Assembly: GCA_003116995.1 (NCBI GenBank)
Contig: BDSL01000095.1
Coordinates: 310,001 to 374,000 of the forward strand
Origin: Yamagishiella unicocca
Lineage: Eukaryota > Chlorophyta > Chlorophyceae > Chlamydomonadales > Volvocaceae
Direction of reading: 5' to 3'
DNA length: 64,000 bases
Shown here: in pieces, positions 10,801 through 21,000 of the stretch
Numbering within the stretch: position 1 is the first letter of the stretch
Layout: every line of letters starts with the position of its first letter
The notes under the pieces: generated by a model
Database searches by the model: none
The model's input: only the letters and a program-made list of their open reading frames with translations
Told to the model about the DNA's origin: nothing
Position numbers and translations under genes: made by a program

Positions 10801-13780
10801 ACGGCTCGCAGCCAGGCAGAGCGGCCTGGCGCGGCTGCTGCTGGTGCAGCGGCTGGGGGACCTGGGCGTGACACCGGAGGAGGCTAGGCTACTGATGAAC
10901 GGGTACAAGGTGGGTAGGTGGGTGGGTGGATGGGTGGTGCGTGGAGCGAGCACGCCACCTGAAGGGAGGCTCACCGTGCCCGTAACTCCTCTCCACCCTC
11001 GCCGCCGAGTGAGTGCCGTACGCTTCTGGGTGTCGTGCTACGCAGGCCACTGGCGGCAGCTCTGTGGACGCGGCGGTCGCGCGGGCTGTAGCGTACGACG
11101 CATGCGCGCAGTTCAAGTAGGTTGCTGGGGCAGGAGGGGGAGGGAAGCTGGGCGAAGCTTGGACGAACCTTCTGGGGATCTGAAGCATTTGCGGGGATCA
11201 CGGAAGAACGAGGAGGTGCCAGGATCCAAGATCCACGATCCCATATCCCGGCCGCGCGGCTCACAGCTTGTGCTGCGCCGTTACCATTTTTGCAACGCAA
11301 GCGCTGACTTGCAGCCGTGTCGTACCTCCGTGCCTCGGCCACCCGATCGATCTCCGGTCCTGGCGGCCGCCCTAACTCACTACACGACCGGCGCCTCCGC
11401 AGCACTTGTGACACACGGCAGCGTTGACGTGGGAGCTGCGCGGCCGCTGCGCCGTCCGCTCACGTCGCACCTGCGCAACAACCGCCTGAACCACCTCCGC
11501 ATTGACCACCAGACCGGTGCACATGACACTGGCCGCGAGATTTGGACAGCGCAAAAAGTTGAATCCAAAACCCGGATTTCCCCCCGTGGAATCCCTGACG
11601 CAGTGAATCGCCCTCGGTCACCTGCATCCACCTGGGTCACACCGCGGGCATCGACGGGGACGCGTGGGGCACGCTTCGCAACTTCGTGCGTTTCCAGGTG
11701 GGTGCGGGTGGCTTGGGGTTAGTGCCGTAACCCGCCGCCGCCGTCCCCCCGCCGCCGCCCCTTCCAATCCCCGCCGTATCGCCATCTGGCACCTCGCCGC
11801 CTTACGCCACCTCCTTTTCCTTGCCCGCGCCCTCCCCCGCGGCTCCGGAACCCAGGTGGATGCCGTACACCTGCAAACGGGTCGTGAGACGCTGTTCAGC
11901 GGCTCCTTCACGCACACGCCCTTCAACGACTGGTACAGGTGCGCCCGAATACCCCCATCAGGACCCAGCCTGCCCGAAACCCTCACACCCTGCCCTGCCC
12001 GAAACCCTCACACCCTGCCCTGCCCGAAACCCTCACATCCTGCCCTGCCCGAACCCTGGTCCCCACCCCGCTCATCGACACGATACCCCTCTGTGACAAA
12101 CGCGCCTTCCAACGCCACCTGCTCGCTCGTCAACGCAGGTGCTGCTTGAGCAAGCTGGAGGAGCGGCTGCTGCGCGGGGAGGTGGACTGGGAGGCGCGGG
12201 CGCGGGAGCGGGTCATCCGGGAGAGGGACACGGGGACGCAGCAGCGGGTGGACGATGTGGAGCAGCAGCTGCAGGCCAAGCGGGACTTGTACGAGGGGCT
12301 GCTGGCGGCCTTCAGGGCTGGAAAGACGGGCGGGGGAGGAGGGGGCGAAGGAGCCGCAGCCGCCGCCATCGCCGCCGTCCTGCCGTCACTGAAGCCGGAG
12401 TCGCCGTCAATGCAGCAGTTGTTGACTGGGTTGTTTAACGCCATTAGGCTGGCGCAGGGGCTGCAGCAGGGAGCGGAGGCGGGAGCGGAGGGGGGAGCGG
12501 AGGCGGGAGCGGAGGCGGGGCCGGGTCCGGGGGGAGAGCCCGGGGTGGAGTTGCAGCTGGCGCCCGAAGAGGTGATGCAGGGAGCGGAGGGCTTGGTCGC
12601 TGGCGCGCCGGTCGCTGCTGATGCCGCTGACGTCGCCGCTGGCGCCGCTGATGCTGGCGCTGCCGGCCTTGCCGCCGCTGGTCTTGCCGCCGCTGACGCC
12701 ATCGTCTCTGGCGCTGCTGGCCCTGCCGCCGCTGACGCCGTCGTCGCTGGCGTTGGTCCGGGGCCGCTGCCACGCGCCCCAGAGCAGGTCATTGGACAGA
12801 TGCAGTGGTGTCTCATGCAGCAGAGAATCCAGCCGCAGGGCACGGACGCGGGCCTGGGGGGTCACGGCGGCAGCAGCGGGCTTCCGCTGGCAGCTGCCAC
12901 GGCGCTGGCGGCACTGGAGGCGGTCATCACCTCGGACGCCGCAGGGCCGCTCCTAGGACACACCGCGACGCTCCTGCCGCCGGCGGCTCGTCTGCAGTTG
13001 GAGGCAGTAGCTGGGGAGGCGGCAGCAGCTGCCGGGGCGGGACCGGGGGGGGGCCTGGGGCTGCCGGAGATTACGACGGAGGCGATCTTGGAGGCGGCGG
13101 CGGGCGCGCCGGGGCTGCCGCCAGGGCTGCCGTACAGCGCTACCACGGGCGAGCTGCTGTACCTGGGACGGCGGTACCGGCTGGTGGCGGAGGCGGAGGC
13201 GGAGGCGGCGGAAGTGGGCTCGGCTGGGCTTACGGGGTCACAGAAGGGGAAGAGCGCCCAAGGAACGTCGGCGTTGACTGTAGGTGTCATGTCTCCAGCG
13301 AAGGGGACCGATGCCAAGGAGACCGGTGCCGCGGTCGACTGCGGGGCGCCGCATACCGTCCCGCGGGTCGGCCTTGGGTCGGGTCCGACCGCCGCGGCGT
13401 CGCCGTCGCCCGATCGCAGCGGCGGCGACAGCGCTGTGGCGCGGTCGCTGCCATTCACATCCGCCGCCGCCGCAGATTGCCGCCGCGGCCCAACCGTCAC
13501 GGTGGCAGAGGTGGCGGAGGCGGTAGCCCTGGCGGCGGGACGCTGGCTGACGGGCACGGTGCTCCCGGCGGGTGCGGCGGCCGCCGGCGCCGCCGCGTCA
13601 GCGGGCAGCGCGCTGTGCCGCAGTGCGCTGCAGGCGGCGTGCCGTGGCGTGGTGGGGTGGTCGCGGGAAGCGGCGGCGGCAGCGGCGGGGACCGGGCCGG
13701 AGCAGTGGTACGCGGTGGGGGGTGCGCTGGTCCTGGAGGCGGGGCTGGCCTGCGGGCTTGCCCGGTGGGTTGGGCCCTAG
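7822..13780 (+). CDS. Polymerase-beta-type nucleotidyltransferase-like protein with long low-complexity ends
   Basis: Exons: 7822-9031, 9176-9451, 9767-9886, 10032-10169, 10374-10478, 10685-10909, 11046-11116, 11604-11697, 11856-11938, 12139-13780. All phases fit. The first exon encodes a Gln/Glu- and Ser-rich region and a (GGS)n run from a microsatellite at 8409-8560. The core reads ILAGGAAL, 11 residues, then SDIDLFL, which is the GG-x13-DhD signature of the Pol-beta nucleotidyltransferase fold. It continues with VQLVLRLYDTPAQVIHGFDV, the motif DVCAVLYDGVDVWA, and SPSYEVRLHKYSRRLGVDIL. I recall this module from uncharacterised protist, animal and giant-virus proteins, often with ankyrin repeats, and its substrate is unknown. 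The last exon (547 codons) is Ala/Gly-rich with a charged helix near its start (LEERLLRGEVDWEARARE). The start is not defined; the acceptor at 7821 would join in phase to the exon ending at 6842. Confidence 0.6.
8409..8560 (+). repeat. GGCAGTGGC microsatellite encoding Gly-Gly-Ser repeats
   Basis: Runs of GGC and AGT codons in frame with the nucleotidyltransferase-like gene give a flexible Gly/Ser linker between the acidic N-terminal region and the folded core. The array has gained units without breaking the frame. Confidence 0.85.
10600..10665. repeat. Intronic CCAAA/CCCTAAA-rich repeat
   Basis: The intron between 10478 and 10685 carries degenerate AACCAAACCC repeats ending in two CCCTAAA units just before the acceptor. 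CCCTAAA is the plant-type telomere unit, but two copies are too few to call interstitial telomeric DNA. Confidence 0.6.
11955..12060. repeat. About 24-bp tandem repeat in an intron
   Basis: CCCGAAACCCTCACACCCTG-type units occur three to four times inside the intron 11939-12138 of the nucleotidyltransferase-like gene. The units happen to be open in the downstream frame, but the phase of the flanking exons shows that this is intron. Confidence 0.8.
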
Positions 13781-15795
13781 CGGGTGCGCTTAAAAAAGCC
13801 CTAGGTCGGAGGACCGGGCCGGGGTGGGTGGGAGTTGAGGCGGAGAAGCAGGTGCAGGCTTAGGTGCAGCAGGCGCAGATGCAGTGACCAGTATATCTAC
13901 GAGCAGGAGGCGAAGGGGGTTAGGCTCCCGTAGCGGCAGGAGGGCGGGGCAGTGCTGCCAGTGCGGCGGCGTTGCACAGCGAAGCGGTTCAGGTCCCGAG
14001 GAGCGGTGCGGCGGGAGGACGGCAACCCTCTCCCCCGCTGAGCCGGTTTCCATGCCACCCCTCCACTGAGCATGTGCGGTGCGAATCCGGTGTGGGTGAG
14101 ATACCTTATGCCGAACGGTGGAGCGCCTGGCTGGCGCGAGCGCGATCGGCGCGTGTTACGCAGGGAAATGTTTTCGCGCATGGGGGGGGGCTGCTTAGAG
14201 CGACACCAAGTATGCGCAGGTGGAGCCACGAGCGCAAGGTGGTGTTTCGTGTGTGTTGGGGGGGCCGCGCACACGCGCGTGAGCCGCACACGCTGGTGTG
14301 GTGGTGGGGATTATCAAGCGGGAGATGAGGGCCACACGCTCGGGCATGCAGCGCACGGTGGCGGTGCGGTTGAGGGATTGATCACGAGGTCCACAGGTTG
14401 CGGAACGGGATCGCGATGTTAAGAAGCCCGTCTTCAGACTGCTTTCCATCGTGACAATGCTTGTAAATAACATTTTCATACCTGCTCAACCGGGATGCGC
14501 TATGGGCCTACAGAACTGTTCCGCCGAACCAGCCAGCAACCTTCCTGCCCTCCTGGTTTGCGGCCTCTGCAGGTGCCCGTTGACCAGCGGTGACCCCGCA
14601 GCCGTACAGCGAAAGTACCGTGTTAACAATGCAATGTCCTGAGGAACTTACAAGCCCATAGAGCATCATAGGACGGTGCAGTACACATGTACTTCCGGTT
14701 GGCTCGCACCCGGTAACACGCCACGGGGTCTACTGCCCAGGAGCCCACTCCTTCAGTCCAAGAGGTCCGGCGGTAGCCAAATAAATTTGGCCGCAAGTGA
14801 CCGGGAGACGTAATGCGGGCGCTGCAATTATGTGACAGCTGCCCGCGGCCCCCCTCAGGGAAAATAACCGCGAATACCTACGCTACCTACGCTTTGTCAG
14901 GTCTGAATCCAAGACCAAAAGCGCGCAGCAAACCAACGCTCGGCGGACACGGGCCCCGGAGAACGAACCTGCTAGTGGCCGCAAGCAAGCAAGCGAGCTG
15001 GCAGTTAGAACCAACCACGCCTCACCACTCCTACACCTGCTCCATCCGCGTTTTGCCACTGAGCCAGTCACTGAAACCAACATGATAGCGGACCTCTCCC
15101 ACACCGCGCGTAGCGACCCTGCCGCACGAAGACATGAGAACGCCCCCAGCTCCTGGTCGTTGGCTTTCCTTGTTAGGCCAACTCATCTCCATCGCCCTTG
15201 ACCCTCTGCACACCACGACGCACTGAAACACAGGACTGCTCCATCTGCCTACGCTTCAAGAAACCCACGACCCACGTACACGAACAACTACAATGCATCC
15301 CAGCTCCACCTTAAAACACAAACAAGCCAGTTTCGAGCCCCATGCATGGCAATGATACATCCTAACGTCTAAAACTCCGACACGCCTTAGCTCAAATGGC
15401 CACAGGCTGTAACGCGCCCTCCGGACACGCGAGCAGTCCTCCATCTTACGCACCACCCCACGCGGACCCATATTCCCTGGGGTTTGTCGCACACCTCTTC
15501 CTGTCCCCAGAACAGCCCATCACATCATCGCATCCACCGACCTGCTCCCCTAGCCGGGGGGTGCCCACTGCCCTTGCTGCGAAGTACTCTACTTTAATTC
15601 CTTGGCCAGCCAGGATTGCGGCGCTCCTCGTCAGCCTGCAGCTGCGCACTGTATGTGCTACTGCTGGCTGCAGCACCTCGCCGGGGATCCTTGAGATCCG
15701 GGCGGGGCCTTGGATCCCCAGAGCGCGCCGAGGGTGGATGAAAACCTGCCACTGAAGCCCCGCCGTCGCTGGTTACTTACTTCCAAGTAGTTCCA
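13781..15795. other. Long intergenic stretch, no supported gene
   Basis: It lies between the convergent stops of the nucleotidyltransferase-like gene and RAE1. An AT-richer part begins near 14440. Only unsupported frames were found. The best of them, on the minus strand around 14195-14479 (NRTATVRCMPERVALISRLI), has no clean exon borders. Probably it holds both 3' UTRs and spacer. Confidence 0.4.
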
Positions 15796-16857
15796 TTACT
15801 TCCTCCCAGCGGTGGGGGCTTTGGGCTTCGGCTTGACCTCATCCTCCTTGCAAGAGTGCAGCATAATGTACGGCTTCATGGTCTGCGGGTTGTATTCCGC
15901 GTAACCTTTGCTCCAGTCGTAGCTGAGCGCATAGCCGTAGATCGTCCCCGTTCGGTCGAAGGACCCGCAAGTGATAGGAGCCGGCTGGCCATTCGGGTAC
16001 ATGGCCTTGGCTTGCGCCTTCAGCCGCTGCTTGCTGTCCTTGTCCCAGAAGTTGTAGGTGCCATCGGAACCGGCTGTTACGAACGTGCCGTACACATTGT
16101 GGAACGACATCGTGTTGACGGAGTAGATTTCGGAGTCCAGCCTGTGGCATTTGAACGTGAAGTTCTTATCCTTCTGATCTTGCTCGCTCAGATGGGACAC
16201 CGCGACGCGACCCTCAATAGAGCCCACGAGGAAGCCCTTCTTGTCCGGGAAAACGGATACACATCGCGTTTGCCATTTAAGCTGCGACGCCAGGGTCTTA
16301 ATCTGCTGAGGCTGCGTTACGAACAGCGCGTGAAGGCTTCGATCTGCCGTCCCAATGACCAGCAGGTCCTCCCGTAGGTCCATCGCATACACGCGCTCTG
16401 GCAGCTGTCCGGTATGCGCCGGCGAAGGAGACCGCGTGTCCCAGTACCGGAAGGTCTTGTCCCATGATCCAGTGATCAGAAGGTTCATCTGCGGACACCA
16501 AGCCACTTGCCGGACTGGCGCGTCGTGCATTGCCACCTGCACTGCCTGATTGCTGGCCAGGTCCCAGAGCCGCACTGCCTTGTCACAGCCTCCTAGGAAA
16601 ATGCCACTGCCATCATGCTTCCAGCAGCTTGTGAGCACGGGCTGCGTGCCGGAATTTTGCGCCTTGGCAAACGTCTGTCCCTGAGAGTTGTATTGCCAGA
16701 CGTAGGCACTATTATTCCATGACGTGACGGCGAAGAAGTCACTGGTAGGGCTGAAGGTAAGGCTGCTGATAGAATCCAAGTCGCCTGGCGCCGGCACTTC
16801 CAAATCTCCGTTTGGGTTGTGCGCCGGCTTAGCCTGCGTGGGTGCCGCGCCAAACAT
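15796..16857 (-). CDS. RAE1: mRNA export factor RAE1/Gle2, WD40 protein, intronless
   Basis: 353 aa in a single uninterrupted frame. It aligns along its whole length with plant and animal RAE1: start MFGAAPTQAKP, DSISSLTFSP, GGCDKAVRLWDLASNQAVQV, NLLITGSWDKTFRYWDTR, QTRCVSVFPDKKGFLVGSIE, NFTFKCHR and the ending TAGRK. The seven-bladed propeller binds the GLEBS motif of NUP98 at the nuclear pore and acts in mRNA export and in the mitotic spindle. The ATG at 16857 gives the conserved N-terminus. Unlike most genes here it has no intron, and its codons are less GC-rich. Divergent to the carboxylase gene. Confidence 0.95.
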   Translation of the reverse strand: MFGAAPTQAKPAHNPNGDLEVPAPGDLDSISSLTFSPTSDFFAVTSWNNSAYVWQYNSQGQTFAKAQNSGTQPVLTSCWKHDGSGIFLGGCDKAVRLWDLASNQAVQVAMHDAPVRQVAWCPQMNLLITGSWDKTFRYWDTRSPSPAHTGQLPERVYAMDLREDLLVIGTADRSLHALFVTQPQQIKTLASQLKWQTRCVSVFPDKKGFLVGSIEGRVAVSHLSEQDQKDKNFTFKCHRLDSEIYSVNTMSFHNVYGTFVTAGSDGTYNFWDKDSKQRLKAQAKAMYPNGQPAPITCGSFDRTGTIYGYALSYDWSKGYAEYNPQTMKPYIMLHSCKEDEVKPKPKAPTAGRK

Positions 16858-18026
16858 GACAACGTGCTACGGATCAAGTTAGGCAGCGGATATGTCGTAT
16901 GGGCCTTGCCCTCCGCTGAATAGAGATCTAAAGTCGCAATTACGGTGCAGTGTCCCTCTGTCCCTTCCGAATGCAACAGCAACCGGGTGTCCGAATGAGG
17001 CGTCGTAAACAACAAGTGCTGAGATTCAGGCACTGTTACTATTGTCAAGATTCAGTTTTGCGCCAAGATACGGCACATGCAGAGTAAGGCGGGCTGGTTC
17101 CGGGGCCCAGCGTGGCCTAGAAGTTGGGCCCGCAAGCGATTTATTATCTAATGTGGGACTATATTTGCCTAGCCCTCACCCTAGATCGTTGGGAAGTGGC
17201 ACAACACGGCAGTTACAAGTGGGAATGCGGTATGTCCTCAAAGGGTAAAGCCAGCTGCCACCGAACCAGAGAGGCATACATTTGTTTGGCCGGGATTAAT
17301 TACCGATGTAACGGTCAAGCGGGCGCAGGAACCTGCTTACTGCGAGTGTCAGCCTTACGGTGCGTGCGGGGCCCCCCGCCAGTCCATCCTTGACGTGCTG
17401 GTTCCCGACCGCGTGGCCTTCAAATAGCTATACGCACGAGTATGTACGGAAGTTATTGGTGAGGCATATTGCTCTGTCGGCATTGAAGTGGGTTGGTGCC
17501 ACGCAGTTTGACATACCGGTACAGACAGGCACAAAGCGGCACAAACACGCTGTGGACGGGGCCGCAGGCCCTGCACTTGGGAGTACTTATAGTTGCATAC
17601 CCTCCTAACTATTATATCACACCAAATGGTGTAGCGCCGTACCCTGCAAGACATACCCGCAGGTTAGTCCGTCTCTACCACCCGCCCTTCACACCAGGGT
17701 TGTCAAGGCCCTCCAGGACAGCGCAGTTTCAGGCTGTGAATACTCTACCCCACACGATCCCCTCTGTATTCATACGCCACAAGTACCAGTTTACTGACTC
17801 CCCGTCTAGGGCATGCGTTGCTGAAGGCCACCCGTTCCCGCCCAAATGCGGTAGTAGTTCGTGCCCCGTCACTCACACGTCGGTGACGCTCCCGAGTTGC
17901 TTCGCTCATTTGCAAGTTCCATCCATTTATCGCTTTTGTACTGAATACCTATTGCTGCAGAGTACTTTTGCTTAGCCCTCGGACCTAATAACTTCTACAA
18001 GCCGTGTCGCATAGGATTCCGCACAG
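16858..18026. promoter_or_regulatory. Divergent promoter region of RAE1 and MCCA
   Basis: 1.17 kb between two start codons that face away from each other, with lower GC than the coding parts. It probably contains both promoters and 5' UTRs. No gene and no specific motif was recognised. Confidence 0.4.
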
Positions 18027-21000
18027 ATGCCGAGCAGCCAGGCGGCCCACTGGCTGCTCAGATTGTCTCTGGGCTACGGTGCCGGTGCAGCGCGGCGCTT
18101 CCCAGGAAGCCTGCCAGTTGCTGCAGTCGCTGGGGCACGATGCTGTTTCACGGCGCTCGGGGCGCAGGCCCAGCGCGCTTCCATGTCAACAGCACCTACC
18201 GAATCACCGCCCATAAAGAAGCTGCTTGTGGCGAATCGCGGCGAGATAGCCTGCCGCGTCCTAACCACCGCGCGCAAGCTGGGCATTGCAAGCGTCGCGG
18301 TTTTCAGCGAGGCCGACCGGCCTGCAAAGCACGTAGAACTGGCAGATGAGAGCTTCTGCATCGGTGGAGCAGCTGCCCGCGACAGTTACTTGAGGTGCGC
18401 CCGAGGTTCGGCAGCTGAAACCCCCGAGGGCTTACATAATGGGCCAAGGCGAAAGCAGCTTGCGACAAGGGTGCACGCGAGCCCTCCTACGGGCAGGCGA
18501 GCCTCCTTACCTAGTGCTGGGTAGCTGTCGTGTGGGTAGCTCGAATGGCCGGGGGAATTGGGGGTGAGTAGAAAGGTTGAGGCATAGCAGTTTCTCAAAA
18601 AAGGAACCAGGCGACAGGCCGATATAAGCCTTTACTTGGTTGTCATGGCGTGTGCTGAGTTAACCGAACCGCGAGAACTCCACGAACCAAAGCAACCCGT
18701 GGTGGCCGTTGGGGTGACTCAAAGGCCCGTCCGTCCAACCCCTGCCGCTCCCGTACTCCCTCCCCCCTCCCTCCCCCCTCCCTCCCCCAACCGACAAGGA
18801 CTGACGCCATCCTGGACGTGGCCCGTCGTACGGGCGCTGATGCCGTACATCCCGGGTACGGCTTCCTGTCGGAGAACGCGCCCTTCGCCGACGCCTGCGC
18901 CGCTGCGGGCATCGCCTTCGTTGGGCCCCCCGCGTCTGCCATTCGAGCCATGGGCAACAAGAGCACCGCCAAGGCCATCATGCAGGTGGGTGCTGCACGG
19001 CGGGGCGTGGAGGGAAAACCCGTGAACCCAAACCAGAGGAAAAAGCCACGTCAGTAGTCGGGACGGGGTTCGGCCGCAGAAGGGTGTCGAGGTAGACCGC
19101 GGAAGGCGAGGGGTTGCTGGGGAGGCGTGAAACGCTACAGGCAGGGGGGGGGGCCAGGGCTCAGGTGCGGACAGGGCTGGACTCGTAACCTTGTAACCCT
19201 GCCTTCCCGGTCCGTGCCTCTCACTCCTCCTCTCACCCTCCTGCTGCCGTACACAGGCTGCGGGTGTGCCTGTGGTCCCTGGCTACCACGGGGAGGAGCA
19301 GAGCGAGGAGAGGCGAGTGGCGCAGAGGGGGGGGGAGGCGGGTAGGGGGTTGGGGAGAGGGAGGTAACCCGTAGCGGCGGGGGCGGTGGTGTGAGCGGCG
19401 GGGGCGGGGGGGACAGGGGGCAAACGGCAGCTGGGGCAGGGGGTGACGGGGCGGCGAGGGAAGCCCGGGGCAGGTAGGTGAGGTGCAGGATGGAACTGGG
19501 TGGGGCCGCAAGCAAGCCAGGCTAGGGTTCGAGCTCCTCATCAGGGTCGCGACCTGAGCCGAGCAGCGGGGGGGCTGAAGGCAGGTCCTGGCGGCGTTGT
19601 AGGGTTTGTGGACTTCAGTGTTGTGCGGAACATGTTAGAGCAGCACTCTGCAACATTCAAAACGTGTCCGGCTCCCCCACCTCGCCGATATGCCGGCCTC
19701 GAACCCAGGCTGGTTTCGGAGGCGCAGCGGGTGGGCTTCCCGCTGCTGGTGAAGGCAGTCAGCGGCGGCGGCGGCAAGGGCATGAAGCTGGCGGCGGGGC
19801 CAGAGGACCTGCTGGGGGCGATACGGTACGTACGACGGTACGACACTGCACGACACTGCGGACAGCGCGCGTCGATAACTTTGTAATTCTTCGTCACGGT
19901 TGGACCGGAGCGCTTGGTAGCCCTACCCTGCAAGCCCCACCCGCCACCGGTAACGTGACGTGACGTGAGCCCCTCCGCTCCGCATCGACCGGTACACCCA
20001 CCGCGTCCCCCGCCGGCACCCCTTCGCAGCTCCGCCCGGCGCGAGGCCCTGGCGTCCTTCAACGACGACCGGCTGCTGCTGGAGCGCTATATCGAGCGGC
20101 CTCGGCATGTGGAGGTGCAGGTGCGGGACCGTAGCCGCCCCCTTGCCTCCCTGTAGCCTTTGCTGCCTCCTCGCCGACACCGCACCCCCAACCCCAACCC
20201 CGCCGACGCTGTCTGTACACCCCCGCCAGCCAGCTGCTTGTGGTGCTCCTCCTCCTCCCCCTCCTCCTCCTCCCGCCCGCCGCCAGTGACGTCCCTTTTC
20301 GGATATGGATCTTTCGCCGCCATTCTCTGCCCTTAACCCTCCGCTGCCGCGCAGGTGTTCGCTGACTGCCACGACGGCGCCGTGTACCTTTTTGACCGGG
20401 ATTGCTCCGTGCAGCGGCGTCACCAGAAGATCATCGAGGAAGCACCCGCACCAGGACTCAGCGAGCACTTCCACAGGTAGGTCGAGGCGTGATGGCGGTG
20501 TGCTGTGTGGGGTTGGATCACATCCACAAACCGTTCCAGGAGACGGGTGGGCCGGATTGGGTTTGCGTGGGTTGGTGCGATGTGGGCGTGTGTTTTATAA
20601 ATGCTGAGCTGAGCCGCGAAGTAGACGTAGCGCGAGGAGACCAAGGAATCCGGAGTCAGTGCGGGGCGCCAATAGTTACCGAAAGAAGCCCAGACTGGGT
20701 CCACGAGAAGCCAGAAGTCCAATTATGTAGCCGGCGGCCGTGTGTGTGTATCGTGTGAAGGCACACCCACCATGAGGCACCACAACCGCGGTCGCCACTG
20801 CCACGGCGGCGGCTCCCCCTGATCGACTCCCCTCCCTCCGCGTGTAACCGGGTCTCCTCGGCCCCCTCCCTCCCCGTGGCCCCGCTTGTGCGGTGTGCGG
20901 GGCAGGCACATCGGCGAGGCTGCGGTGCGTGCTGCGCGTGCTGTGGGCTACGTGAACGCCGGCACCGTGGAGTTCATTGTGGACACGGACAGCCCCGGAC

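Noticed and set aside
12130..13863. Alternative-frame proteins over the Ala/Gly-rich last exon
   Set aside because: GC-rich DNA lacks stops in all frames; only the frame joined to the upstream exons gives continuous phase.
14195..14479. Minus-strand frame with NRTATVRCMPERVALISRLI
   Set aside because: It looks slightly protein-like, but has no family motif, no clear acceptor or donor and no partner exon.
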